Source: Paenibacillus sp. GP183 (lineage in GTDB: Bacteria > Bacillota > Bacilli > Paenibacillales > NBRC-103111). Taken from it: 64,000 nucleotides of DNA. Both the position numbers and the translations under genes were made by a program. Below the pieces are notes generated by a model. It saw nothing but the letters and a program-made list of their open reading frames with translations, searched no databases and was not told the origin of the DNA. Of the stretch, positions 16,624 to 24,917 are shown in pieces; positions within the stretch are counted from its first letter, which is position 1, and each line of letters starts with the position of its first letter. The stretch is taken from assembly GCF_900104695.1 (NCBI RefSeq), contig NZ_FNSW01000001.1, forward strand, positions 4,210,001 to 4,274,000, given 5' to 3'.

Positions 16624-17883
16624 TCATTCAATGCAGGCGGCATTTTTTCCGGCTGTGTATCCAGTCGTGAAAGCAGCCGTGATGTTATAGCCGCCTGTGT
16701 ATCCGTGAACATCGAGGATTTCTCCACAGAAAAACAATCCAGCCATGAGTTTAGATTGCATCGTCCGCGGGTCGATCTCATTGAGATTCACCCCGCCCCC
16801 TGTGACGAAAGCTTCTTCAATAGAAAGCGTACCGTTTACAGTAACGGGAAATGCCTTAAGCAGCTTGATGAATTCAAGCCACGGCAGCTTCGGTATGTGA
16901 TGGTAGGTTAGATCCTCGGCCAGACCGGCCTTTTGCAAAAGCAAGCTCAATAAGCGCTCTTGAATCGTGCCTTTCAGCACATTCTTGAGCGCTTTATTCG
17001 GCTCATTCGCGGCCAGCTGCAGCAGTTCGCTCCGCATCTCATCCGCGCTGCGCTCGGGAAAGACATCGATGGTCAGCACGATGTCACGGACCGAGAACTT
17101 CTTGCGCTGCTTCACCACGAACTGCGAGCAGCGCAGCACGGCCGGGCCGGAGAGCCCGAAGTGCGTGAAGATCAAATCACCTTCGTGCTTGATGATCTTC
17201 TTGCCCTGCGGGCTCCAGACCGTGAGCGTGATCCCGCGCAGGGACAGTCCCTGCAGCTCACGGCTGCGCACGAAAGGCTCGTCCGAGGTGAGCGGCACCT
17301 CGGTTGGGTACAGCTCGGTGATGGTGTGTCCCGCGGCTTCCGCCCAAGGGTATCCATCACCGGTTGAGCCCGTATGCGGCACGGATTTGCCGCCTGAAGC
17401 CACGACCACAGCGCTGCTGTGCAGGGTCTCTCCCGACCGCAGCTTAACGCCGCTGACGGAGCCTCCCTCGAACAGCAGCTCCGCTACAGGACTATTCACT
17501 CGAATGTCCACTCCGAGTGAGCGCACCTTCCCGACGAGTGCGTCTACGACGGTCTTCGCTTTATCGGAAACGGGGAACATACGTCCCCGGTCTTCCTCCT
17601 TTAAAGCGATGCCCATGCCCTCGAAGAAGGCCACGATATCGCGATTGCTGAACGTATCCAGCGCGCTGTGCAGGAATCTCCCGTTTCCCGGAATATGCTC
17701 AATCAATTCTTCGATTTCCTTGGCGTTGGTCACATTGCACCGGCCGCCTCCGGAGATGCCGAGCTTTCGCCCCAGCTTGTCCCCTTTGTCGATCAAGATC
17801 ACCTTGGCGCCATGCTCCGCTGCTGCCACGCAGGCCATCAGCCCGGATGGACCCCCGCCTATAACGATAACGTCAACCTTCAT
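16624..17883 (-). CDS. HI0933-family FAD-dependent oxidoreductase
   Basis: 419 aa. An N-terminal dinucleotide-binding fold VIGGGPSGLMACVAAAEHGA and the HI0933/BaiN-family block KLGRKLGISGGGRCNVTNA are plain; a C-terminal GGVNLNEIDPRTM and HGYTGGYNITAAFTTGYTAG complete it. These flavoproteins (YtfP in Bacillus) are often called aminoacetone oxidase or BaiN-like, with poorly known substrates. The middle part (about 17000-17560) is GC-rich relative to the rest. Confidence 0.82.
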   Translation of the reverse strand: MKVDVIVIGGGPSGLMACVAAAEHGAKVILIDKGDKLGRKLGISGGGRCNVTNAKEIEELIEHIPGNGRFLHSALDTFSNRDIVAFFEGMGIALKEEDRGRMFPVSDKAKTVVDALVGKVRSLGVDIRVNSPVAELLFEGGSVSGVKLRSGETLHSSAVVVASGGKSVPHTGSTGDGYPWAEAAGHTITELYPTEVPLTSDEPFVRSRELQGLSLRGITLTVWSPQGKKIIKHEGDLIFTHFGLSGPAVLRCSQFVVKQRKKFSVRDIVLTIDVFPERSADEMRSELLQLAANEPNKALKNVLKGTIQERLLSLLLQKAGLAEDLTYHHIPKLPWLEFIKLLKAFPVTVNGTLSIEEAFVTGGGVNLNEIDPRTMQSKLMAGLFFCGEILDVHGYTGGYNITAAFTTGYTAGKNAACIE

Positions 17884-18460
17884 GTTTGGAATATTCCTCT
17901 TTTATTCAGATTCTGTTGTTTATTTAAATGTAATACATACATCTAAAAACAAGAATTAAATTTACATCAGCAGAGTAACAGCAAAACCTACATTTAAATA
18001 TGTCCATTTTCCCCAAAACAGCTTGTTTTCCTACAAACAAATGTATGTTTTACAACTCAGTACCCAGTAAAACAAGAGTCTACGAAAATTAGATGCAGGT
18101 TTTACATCTCGCGCAGCTGGCGATTGCTAAACTTATCTCGTCAACCTTGATAAACGCGCTCGTCATTTAGGACGGTGCAGCCGTTTATCCTTGTCCATCT
18201 CCGTGGCTTAACCTTCCGATTTATCCACTTCTTTAGCTTACCCTCTCGTTGTATCCCCTTCAGCAGCTTTCCCTCCATTGTAAAGCCAATTTCCGTAAAA
18301 TCCAACTCTTGTATTGCCTGAGGTCTGACCCTAACCCCGCCTTAGGTCCAGGTTGAAAAACCGTCCACGGTCCGTTTTGAAAAAACATCCTATAACCTAA
18401 AATAAAGACATGGAACAAACGATCACATACTTCTCCACAGGAAAGGCGGTGACGCAATAA
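17884..18460. other. 577-bp noncoding region rich in degenerate repeats
   Basis: No credible gene. It holds four copies of a 16-bp motif of the form ARATGYAKGTTTTRC (minus 17944-17929 and 17995-17980; plus 18039-18054 and 18091-18106), set in two opposite pairs about 51 bases apart. A copy of a dispersed repeat lies at 18147-18193, followed by three degenerate units beginning TATCC (18186, 18222, 18252). The last 100 bases should hold the promoter of the Psp-like operon; no clear sigma-W or sigma-M box was identified. Confidence 0.6.
18147..18193. repeat. dispersed repeat, copy 1
   Basis: Starts TTGATAAACGCGCTCGTCAT and ends CCGTTTATCCTTG, with an ACGG...CCGT hairpin core. It matches the copy at 35756-35804 except for one substitution and two one-base gaps. 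Confidence 0.8.
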
Positions 18461-18751
18461 ATGAATAATAAACTTTTCCTCCCTCTACTGCTTATCGCCT
18501 TGGGTGCCTTGATCATCTTGAATAAGTTCGGGATTCACCTGGTGGGTCCGATCATGGGTTACCTCGTTCCCATCGCGATGGTGGCATTGGGATACTTGGG
18601 AATCAAGAGAGGCAGCAAGTTCGGCTGGATCATTGCCGGGATCGGCGGGGTCATTTTGCTGGGCAAACTGGCAGGATGGCTGGTTATCGTTCTCGCGATC
18701 GGGCTTATCCTTTATGGATTGTCGATGTTGAAAAGAAGGCCTCAAGCCTGA
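18461..18751 (+). CDS. LiaI/LiaF-TM-like small membrane protein
   Basis: 96 aa, first gene of a Psp/Lia-like operon; AAAGGCGGTG upstream of ATG 18461. About four hydrophobic stretches separated by short basic turns (LGIKRGSKFGW in the middle, LKRRPQA at the end). It resembles LiaI and the membrane part of LiaF, small proteins that recruit PspA-like proteins to the membrane under envelope stress. The pairing with two downstream PspA homologues and a PspC-domain protein supports this role. Confidence 0.7.
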   Translation: MNNKLFLPLLLIALGALIILNKFGIHLVGPIMGYLVPIAMVALGYLGIKRGSKFGWIIAGIGGVILLGKLAGWLVIVLAIGLILYGLSMLKRRPQA

Positions 18752-18798
18752 TCATCAAACTTAAAACAATGTGCAGTAAAGAAAAGGTGGTATGAAAA

Positions 18799-19458
18799 AT
18801 GAGCCTGATGAGGCGAATGAGAGACATAACCGCGGCGACCATCAACGAGCGGTTGGAACGATCGGAAGATCCGGTCCGTTTGATCGACCAGTATCTAATA
18901 GCGCAGAGAGAGCAGCTTCAACAGTCGGAACGGTTGTACCAGCAATGTGTCAGCCACGCCGCAGCACTTCGGCAGCAGTACTTGACGGCACTGGAAACAA
19001 AGGAAAAAAGAGAGCAGCAAGCCGTTCTCGCCCTAAAAGCCGGTGAAGAACAAATGGCCCGCATCGTGCTTCAGGAAAAGCTGCAGGCCGAAGAGAAGAG
19101 CGAGCAATACCGTGAGCTTTACGAGCAAGCGAAGCAATCCATCCTCGATCTGGATGAACAATTGCAGCAGCTCAAAGCGGATTACAAGGAAGTTGCCGAT
19201 AAACGCAGCTATTATCTGGCCAGAATGGAATCGGCCCGTTTGCAGCAGAGAATGAACACTCGACTGAGCGGGATCGACCAGCACTCGACGCCGCGAATTT
19301 TTAACCGCATCGAGGAGAATGTATCAGATATGGAAATGCAGGCAAGATCGCTGCGAGATGTAAGGCGCATGAGCCGCGAAAGCTACTATCCGGCCGGCAA
19401 CCCGGCTGTGGATGCTGAGCTTGAGCTGCTGCGCAGCAGGCTGAATAAGGAGGGATAA
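18799..19458 (+). CDS. PspA/IM30 family protein, first copy
   Basis: 219 aa, almost wholly helical with long coiled coils (about 25-160 and 190-218). The start SLMRRMRDITAATINERLER followed by EDPVRLIDQYL is the PspA/Vipp1 amphipathic N-helix. PspA-type proteins (LiaH in Bacillus) assemble into membrane-protecting ESCRT-III-like polymers. Compared with the second copy at 19937 it is more diverged: its Gln-rich middle (REQLQQSERLYQQC) departs from the usual pattern. ATG 18799 follows AAAGGTGG. Confidence 0.85.
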   Translation: MSLMRRMRDITAATINERLERSEDPVRLIDQYLIAQREQLQQSERLYQQCVSHAAALRQQYLTALETKEKREQQAVLALKAGEEQMARIVLQEKLQAEEKSEQYRELYEQAKQSILDLDEQLQQLKADYKEVADKRSYYLARMESARLQQRMNTRLSGIDQHSTPRIFNRIEENVSDMEMQARSLRDVRRMSRESYYPAGNPAVDAELELLRSRLNKEG

Positions 19459-19465
19459 CACGATT

Positions 19466-19933
19466 ATGGGCAAACTATACCGCTCAAGAAGAGATAAGAA
19501 ACTAACCGGTCTTTGCGGCGGCTTGGCGGAAACGCTGAACATAGATGCAACACTGCTTCGTTTACTGGTTGTGGTAACGACGTTCTTCTCGGGAGGAACA
19601 GTGATCCTGCTTTACTTCATAGCAAGCATTGTGATCCCGAAGGAGCCTGGCTTGTTCCCGCCATATGATCCTTTCTCTGGATCATATGGGCACGATAGCT
19701 ATTCAAGCAGCTGGAATTCGCATAAATCCTACGGGGACAAAGGCTCCTCTTATGGAGCCGGTAACGGCGCGGGCCATTCAAGCAGCAGCAGCTACCAATC
19801 TGCAAAGACGAGCCATATTGATGAAATGATGAAGGATATTGAAAAGAAAGCCCTGCAAAAGGAAATTGATGATTTAAGAGCCAAAGTCGCTCAGTACGAA
19901 AAAAATAAGGACAATAACAAAGGAGACGTGTAA
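19466..19933 (+). CDS. PspC-domain membrane protein
   Basis: 155 aa. PspC domain at about 1-60: KLYRSRRDKKLTGLCGGLAE, then a membrane helix LLRLLVVVTTFFSGGTVILL and IVIPKEP. The remainder is cytoplasmic: a Ser/Gly/Tyr-rich linker (about 65-115) and a coiled coil at the end. PspC proteins sense membrane stress and connect to PspA. It lies between the two pspA copies, eight bases after the first and three before the second. Confidence 0.87.
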   Translation: MGKLYRSRRDKKLTGLCGGLAETLNIDATLLRLLVVVTTFFSGGTVILLYFIASIVIPKEPGLFPPYDPFSGSYGHDSYSSSWNSHKSYGDKGSSYGAGNGAGHSSSSSYQSAKTSHIDEMMKDIEKKALQKEIDDLRAKVAQYEKNKDNNKGDV

Positions 19934-19936
19934 ACC

Positions 19937-20623
19937 ATGGGAGTATTTACTAGATTGAAAGATATGACAAAGGCATCGATTCATGAGGTGCTCGACAAAG
20001 TAGAAGATCCGATTTTGATGCTGAACCAATACCTTCGCGACATGGAGGAAGAAATTGCTCAAGCTGAAGTAACGGTAGCCAGACAAATTGCAAATGAGCG
20101 TAAAGTAAAACAGCGTCTTGAAGAATCCGTTCGCCTGGTCTCAGATCGGGAAGCCAAGGCTGCCGCAGCTTTGAAAAACGGCCAGGAAGGCGCAGCACGC
20201 CAAGCTTTGGAAGAGAAATTGTACTATGAAGAAAAGATTGCCGAGTACACAGATATGCATGTAAGCTCGAAAGCGCAAGCCGATGAGTTGACCGCACAGC
20301 TTCATGAAATGAAGGACGAATTCTACAAAATGCGTAACAAGCGCAATGAGCTGGTGTCTCGCGCACAATTGGCAAAAGCCAAGAAACAAATGGCGCAAGT
20401 GACTTATTCCGGTGTGATCGAGAGCGGCAACGCTTCCCGCGGTTTTCATCGCATGGAAGAGAAAATCGTACAGCTTGAAGTAGAAGCCGAGATCGTCCGC
20501 AAGCCTTACGTGCCAGCCGGATCGATCAATAGCTATGCACCAGTGGATACTGCAAGGCAAGCGAAAGTGGATGAGCAGCTCGAGCGTCTTAAAAGCAAAT
20601 TAAACGGCAGCACAGCCGAGTAA
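19937..20623 (+). CDS. PspA/IM30 family protein, second copy (LiaH-like)
   Basis: 228 aa. Classical PspA layout: [20 protein letters not shown] amphipathic N-helix, [20 protein letters not shown], then long coiled coils with Lys/Glu/Ala-rich heptads to about residue 150, and a short helix at the C-terminus ([13 protein letters not shown]). More typical than the first copy. It is the last gene of the operon, before a perfect 19-bp inverted repeat. Confidence 0.9.
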   Translation: MGVFTRLKDMTKASIHEVLDKVEDPILMLNQYLRDMEEEIAQAEVTVARQIANERKVKQRLEESVRLVSDREAKAAAALKNGQEGAARQALEEKLYYEEKIAEYTDMHVSSKAQADELTAQLHEMKDEFYKMRNKRNELVSRAQLAKAKKQMAQVTYSGVIESGNASRGFHRMEEKIVQLEVEAEIVRKPYVPAGSINSYAPVDTARQAKVDEQLERLKSKLNGSTAE

Positions 20624-20632
20624 GTACTATTT

Positions 20633-20685
20633 CCACAACAAAACGCTTCAGAAGCCGAAAGGCTGCTGAAGCGTTTTGTTGTGGA
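20633..20685 (+). terminator. terminator of the Psp-like operon
   Basis: CCACAACAAAACGCTTCAG and CTGAAGCGTTTTGTTGTGG form a perfect 19-bp stem with a small inner hairpin. Confidence 0.75.
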
Positions 20686-20765
20686 TAGGCTCATTCAACT
20701 GTCAATCTGTCTAGAATGTTATCCCCAATTCTTACACATACTACAAGCAAAAGGAGATGGACAAA

Positions 20766-20900
20766 ATGACTAAACTCGAAACTGTGACTAATGCCAAACA
20801 GAAGCGGGACGACAAAGCTAAACCGGATGCAATCCGTGATACCAACGGAGATGGCAGTATCGATAAAAAGCTGGATGGACCCAATCGTCCTGCGGAGTAG
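20766..20900 (+). CDS. EF-hand-like microprotein, 44 aa
   Basis: ATG 20766 has AAAAGGAGATGG upstream and the stop TAG lies just before the next gene's ribosome binding site. The peptide is highly charged and holds DTNGDGSIDKKLDGP, a match to the calcium-binding loop of EF hands and dockerins (Asp, Asn, Asp, Ile, Asp in the right places), but the twelfth position is Leu, not Glu/Asp. No signal peptide. Absent from usual gene lists because of its size. Function unknown; calcium binding is inference. Confidence 0.6.
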   Translation: MTKLETVTNAKQKRDDKAKPDAIRDTNGDGSIDKKLDGPNRPAE

Positions 20901-20908
20901 GAGGGCTT

Positions 20909-21289
20909 ATGAAAGAATCCGATCATACTCAAAAATCGGAGGCTCCGGAACCGGATCCATTCGAGATCAACTTTCTTCCCCAATTTGAACATAACCGTGG
21001 ACCCAGGCAGCCTTTTATTAACCAGCATGGTGTACTGATAGGCGATCATGATTACGAATCACCCAATTCCCCGTTAATGCGGTGGAACAAGAATACGGAT
21101 CCTTCAATCATGGCAGGTGATGAATGGGTGCATCCTTATAAAGATATCGGGTTTCATACCGCAGAAAATCGTGATTACTTTGAAAAGGCGATCCCGCCGC
21201 AAAGCGGTATATTCATGCATCCGGACAAAGATGTCGCTTATGAATATAAGGTGGGACAGAGGGACCCCGATGAAGAAACAGAGACGTGA
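20909..21289 (+). CDS. DUF3905-like protein
   Basis: 126 aa; ribosome binding site GGAGGGC overlaps the stop of the microprotein gene, so both are likely in one operon. Soluble, Pro/Asp/Glu-rich, with NTDPSIMAGDEWVHPYKDIG, SGIFMHPDKDVAYE and HTAENRDYF, which fit the DUF3905 family of Bacillus and relatives from memory. Its function is not known. No membrane or secretion signal. Confidence 0.6.
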   Translation: MKESDHTQKSEAPEPDPFEINFLPQFEHNRGPRQPFINQHGVLIGDHDYESPNSPLMRWNKNTDPSIMAGDEWVHPYKDIGFHTAENRDYFEKAIPPQSGIFMHPDKDVAYEYKVGQRDPDEETET

Positions 21290-21400
21290 ACTTGCGGCCA
21301 TTTCACCTTATTTGCGCTTTGCTTTCACTGCTAACAAATGTATAATATGAGTATACGGAGCGTTTTGTATATCCATTTTAAGTTTTGAGGAGTGAATGTG

Positions 21401-21838
21401 ATGGCAATGTCTTTTGATGCATACATGAAGGATATGGTTCAACCGATGCGTGAAGATTTAACACGCCTCGGAATTAATGAACTTTTAACACCCGAGCAGG
21501 TGGAGCAAGCACTTGAGAGCTCTAAGGACGGTACTACGCTGCTGGTTATTAATTCCGTTTGCGGATGTGCAGCCGGACAATGCAGACCAGGTGTAGCCAA
21601 AGCCTTGAAGAACGATGTAAAGCCGGATAACCTGTTTACGGTATTTGCCGGGCAAGAGAAGGAAGCAACCGCGAAAGCGCGTGAATACTTGGCGCCATAC
21701 CCGCCGTCTTCGCCTTCTATCGCTTTATTCAAAAACGGTGAACTGGCGCATTTCATCCAACGTCACCAAATCGAAGATCGCTCAGCCGATATGATCGCAG
21801 CTGATTTAGTCGGTGCTTTTGAGCATTATTGCAAATAA
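21401..21838 (+). CDS. BrxA/BrxB family bacilliredoxin
   Basis: 145 aa from ATG 21401, with GAGGAG upstream; an in-frame GTG at 21392 overlaps the site. Thioredoxin-like fold with active site CGC in NSVCGCAAGQCRPG and the conserved TPPSSPSI-like PYPPSSPSIAL. These thiol-disulfide proteins (YphP/YqiW) remove bacillithiol from proteins after oxidative stress. Length matches the family. A strong terminator follows. Confidence 0.9.
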   Translation: MAMSFDAYMKDMVQPMREDLTRLGINELLTPEQVEQALESSKDGTTLLVINSVCGCAAGQCRPGVAKALKNDVKPDNLFTVFAGQEKEATAKAREYLAPYPPSSPSIALFKNGELAHFIQRHQIEDRSADMIAADLVGAFEHYCK

Positions 21839-21861
21839 GCTTTATTCCAAAAATATCGATG

Positions 21862-21899
21862 ACCCCCTTGCAGTAATGCAAGGGGGGATTTTTGTTTTA
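21862..21899 (+). terminator. terminator after bacilliredoxin gene
   Basis: CCCCCTTGCA, GTAA loop, TGCAAGGGGG, then a run of T. Confidence 0.9.
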
Positions 21900-21975
21900 G
21901 GCCTTTGAATTCTATGGCTCCAAAGTCTATACTAGGTTTAGAGAATAAAGAACTTATGAGAAGGTGGAGACGACT

Positions 21976-22785
21976 ATGAGCTTACAGCAGGACATCATTG
22001 CTAAATTAGGTGTTCAGCCGGAGATTGATATCGATACAGAAATTCGCAAACGGACAGACTTTCTTAAGGAATATGTGAAAAAATCCGGTACGCGCGGATT
22101 ATTAATCGCCATCAGCGGCGGCATTGACAGTGCAGTGACAGCCGGGCTTTGCAAAAAAGCGACCGACGAGCTAACGGTTGAAACCGGCAGCGAGTACAAA
22201 ACCGTTGGTGTTTTTCAGCCTCATGGGGAGCAGTCCGATATTGAGGACAGCTATGCAGTAGCCAGAGCCTTTGATTTGAAATATCAAATTGAAACGAATA
22301 TTGAAGAGGCTGTCGGTGAAATAGCGCTGGAAGTCGAATATGGCTTGAAAACGATAGGCGTTCATCAGCATGTCAGCCGCGGCGGCAAGGGGAACATCAA
22401 GGCACGCACACGTATGATTATGCAGTATGCGCTGGCGTTTGAGCTGAATTTGCTGGTTGTCGGTACCGATCATGCTTCAGAAGCAATAACAGGCTTCTTC
22501 ACCAAGTACGGCGACGGGGCCGTAGATATCACACCTCTGAGCTCACTCAACAAGAGGCAGGTGCGAATACTGGCAGCCACATTGGGTGTTCCGCAAAGCG
22601 TGCTGAATAAGGCACCGACCGCAGGCTTGTGGGAGGGCCAGACGGATGAAGACGAGCTCGGCATCAAGTATAATGACAACAGTGACTATCTGGAAGGCAA
22701 ACAAATTGATCAGGCCATAAAGGATAAATTGGAAAAGCAATATTTGAAAACCGAGCATAAACGTAATGCCATTCCGGGGATTTAG
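21976..22785 (+). CDS. nadE: NH3-dependent NAD+ synthetase
   Basis: 269 aa from ATG 21976 (AAGGTGGAG upstream; GTG 21964 overlaps that site). The P-loop SGGIDSAVTAGL binds ATP, and GTDHASEAITGFFTKYGDG plus LSSLNKRQVR are typical for NadE, which makes NAD from nicotinate adenine dinucleotide with ammonia. No glutaminase domain, so it is the ammonia-dependent type. It lies 19 bases before acpS, so both may be cotranscribed. Confidence 0.95.
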   Translation: MSLQQDIIAKLGVQPEIDIDTEIRKRTDFLKEYVKKSGTRGLLIAISGGIDSAVTAGLCKKATDELTVETGSEYKTVGVFQPHGEQSDIEDSYAVARAFDLKYQIETNIEEAVGEIALEVEYGLKTIGVHQHVSRGGKGNIKARTRMIMQYALAFELNLLVVGTDHASEAITGFFTKYGDGAVDITPLSSLNKRQVRILAATLGVPQSVLNKAPTAGLWEGQTDEDELGIKYNDNSDYLEGKQIDQAIKDKLEKQYLKTEHKRNAIPGI

Positions 22786-22804
22786 AAAGGATGGCGATGA
22801 TCCC

Positions 22805-23188
22805 ATGATCGTTGGAATCGGCACGGATTTGGTGGAAATCGCCAGGATGCGCAGAGTGCTGGAGCAGTCGACGGGAACGCGATTTTTGGAACGAATTTTG
22901 ACGCCAAAGGAGCGAGAGCTCGCTTTGAAACGGAAGGGAAGGCTGGCGGAATTTGCCGCCGGACGGTTCGCCGCCAAGGAAGCTGTCGTCAAAGCGCTCG
23001 GCTGCGGCATCGGCAAGCAGGTTGGCTTTCAAGATGTGGAAGTACTGCCGAATGAGCTGGGCAAGCCCGAATGCAGTATTCCGGCAGAAGCCCTGGAACG
23101 TGCAGGACATGGCAGTATTCGCATCCATCTCAGCATCACGCATACGGAAGCTATGGCATCCGCTTACGTGATAGTAGAGCGGGCTTAA
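22805..23188 (+). CDS. acpS: holo-[acyl-carrier-protein] synthase
   Basis: 127 aa from ATG 22805. MIVGIGTDLVEIARMRRVLE (magnesium-binding Asp) and FAAGRFAAKEAVVKALGCGI are diagnostic for AcpS, which transfers phosphopantetheine from CoA to acyl carrier protein. The start follows AAAGGATGG and shares the transcript with nadE. A bidirectional hairpin ends the unit. Confidence 0.95.
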   Translation: MIVGIGTDLVEIARMRRVLEQSTGTRFLERILTPKERELALKRKGRLAEFAAGRFAAKEAVVKALGCGIGKQVGFQDVEVLPNELGKPECSIPAEALERAGHGSIRIHLSITHTEAMASAYVIVERA

Positions 23189-23223
23189 GCAGCCTGGCAT
23201 GTAAGAAAACGGATGCTATAATC

Positions 23224-23264
23224 AAAGCCGTTATTTCTGCAGACCCAGTAGAAATAACGGCTTT
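23224..23264. terminator. bidirectional terminator between acpS and cytochrome c
   Basis: AAAGCCGTTATTTCT pairs perfectly with AGAAATAACGGCTTT around an 11-base loop; it serves both converging genes. Confidence 0.75.
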
Positions 23265-23279
23265 ATGTTTGAATCAGGC

Positions 23280-23657
23280 TCATTTCTTCGAGCTGAGCCA
23301 ATCCGTAAGCAGCTGAATTTCGTCTGCTGTCAGCTTGTGTTCATAGCCTGGCATGCCGCCTCCGCCGCCGCGAATTTGATTGGCAATTTGCTCGGGTGTA
23401 TAGGCAGCACCAATTTTTTGCAGGTTGGTTTTAGGACCAACGCGGCCTGAAAGATCCACACCATGGCAGCTGATGCAGTTGGTTTTTTTAAACAACTCCT
23501 CGGCTTTTACGTACTTGCTGTCCGAGCTTGGTGCCAAAGATGCAGCCGTAGATGGTCCTGCGTTTTCCGGATTCGGCGTATTTTTAGTCGTTCCGCAAGC
23601 TGTAAGGCTTATAATGACAAAGCAAGCTGCACCGAGCAGCCATGTATGCTTGAACAT
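23280..23657 (-). CDS. c-type cytochrome lipoprotein (c551-like)
   Basis: 125 aa from ATG 23657 (GGGAGG upstream). Signal peptide with lipobox SLTAC (Cys21), a Ser/Thr/Pro-rich spacer, then a single-heme cytochrome domain with CISCH (Cys61, Cys64, His65) and a distal GGGMPGY for the axial Met. Like Bacillus cytochrome c550/c551 it would be membrane-anchored by lipid and pass electrons to a terminal oxidase or other acceptor. Monocistronic, with its own terminator. Confidence 0.9.
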   Translation of the reverse strand: MFKHTWLLGAACFVIISLTACGTTKNTPNPENAGPSTAASLAPSSDSKYVKAEELFKKTNCISCHGVDLSGRVGPKTNLQKIGAAYTPEQIANQIRGGGGGMPGYEHKLTADEIQLLTDWLSSKK

Positions 23658-23789
23658 CAAGCTAACCTCCCTGAATAGTTCATCTCACTTTTGAATATTA
23701 ACAGGATAGCTTATTTATGGCGTTAATTACAAATCCAAGATTTCTTCTTAACCCTGCTTTTAATATAATTAATGTTAGGGAGGTGACTT

Positions 23790-24917
23790 ATGTACAGTGA
23801 AGAGAAAAAACAGTATTTTTCCCATGAATTATTAAATTGGTACAGCCTTCATAAACGGGACCTGCCTTGGCGCAGAAGTAAAAACCCATATCATATCTGG
23901 ATTTCTGAAGTCATGCTGCAGCAAACTCGCGTCGACACGGTTATCCCTTATTTCCATCGGTTTATTGAACAATTTCCAACGGTTCAGGCTTTGGCCGAGG
24001 CTCCTGAAGATCATGTGCTCAAAGCCTGGGAAGGCCTCGGTTACTATTCGCGTGCGCGAAATCTGCAAAGCGCGGTTAGGGAGGTTCACGAACGGTACGG
24101 CGGTCAAGTGCCAAGCGAGAAGAACGAAATTTCCTCATTAAAAGGGGTCGGCCCCTATACCTCAGGTGCAATTCTAAGTATTGCTTACAATAAACCTGAG
24201 CCTGCAGTGGATGGAAATGTGATGCGAGTGCTTTCACGTTTTTTTCTGATTGAAGAAGATATCATGAAACCGAGCACCAGAGTGTACATGGAAGGATTAG
24301 CCAGGGAATTGATTTTGGAAGGAACCGCGAGTGAATTTAATCAAGCTTTGATGGAGCTTGGAGCAACCGTCTGCAGCCCGCGTTCACCTTATTGCCTGAC
24401 CTGCCCGGTTATGGCTCATTGCTCGGCTCGCGAAGAAGGAATGGCTGAAACTCTGCCAGTCAAGAAGAAAGCCAAGCCTCCGCGTCCGGAGCTAAGAATT
24501 GCCGCTTTTATCGAAGGCACTGGCAAGGACGCAGGCAAATGGCTGGTGCGTCAGCGTCCACAAGAAGGATTGCTGGCTCGTATGTGGGAGCTGCCTCATG
24601 TCGAGCTGAAGCATGCCGACGGGTTGGATAATGCAGAGAATATGCAGGTCTTGCGCGATTTGATATTGCAGGAAGCAGGGATGGTTGTATCTCCAAGGGA
24701 GTGGATGATGGATATAGAGCATACTTTTAGCCATATTCATTGGAACATGAAGGTGTACCTATGTCGACTGGGCGAAGAAAACCGCAATGATGATAAGGAA
24801 TTTTGGATGCCATTTCATTATCGTTTTATCGGGACTGAAGAGATGGGCGATTATGCGTTTCCTAATGTGTTTGCGAGGATCATGCAGGGGGTTGTGGTTA
24901 GCAGCAAAACTAAATAA
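23790..24917 (+). CDS. mutY: A/G-specific adenine DNA glycosylase
   Basis: 375 aa. HhH glycosylase core with catalytic Glu40 (SEVMLQQTRVDT), hairpin LKGVGPYTSGAI, catalytic Asp141 (VDGNVMRV), and the iron-sulfur cluster Cys195, Cys202, Cys205, Cys211. The C-terminal part (about 230-360) is the NUDIX-like domain that recognises 8-oxoguanine. It removes adenine mispaired with 8-oxoG. Starts with GGGAGGTGAC upstream. Its end overlaps the Crp-type gene by eight bases on the other strand. Confidence 0.95.
   Translation: MYSEEKKQYFSHELLNWYSLHKRDLPWRRSKNPYHIWISEVMLQQTRVDTVIPYFHRFIEQFPTVQALAEAPEDHVLKAWEGLGYYSRARNLQSAVREVHERYGGQVPSEKNEISSLKGVGPYTSGAILSIAYNKPEPAVDGNVMRVLSRFFLIEEDIMKPSTRVYMEGLARELILEGTASEFNQALMELGATVCSPRSPYCLTCPVMAHCSAREEGMAETLPVKKKAKPPRPELRIAAFIEGTGKDAGKWLVRQRPQEGLLARMWELPHVELKHADGLDNAENMQVLRDLILQEAGMVVSPREWMMDIEHTFSHIHWNMKVYLCRLGEENRNDDKEFWMPFHYRFIGTEEMGDYAFPNVFARIMQGVVVSSKTK

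Noticed and set aside
16967-17959. 330-codon plus-strand frame across the HI0933 gene
   Set aside because: Antisense frame kept open by GC-rich codon use; composition is Ser/Pro/Arg-rich nonsense.
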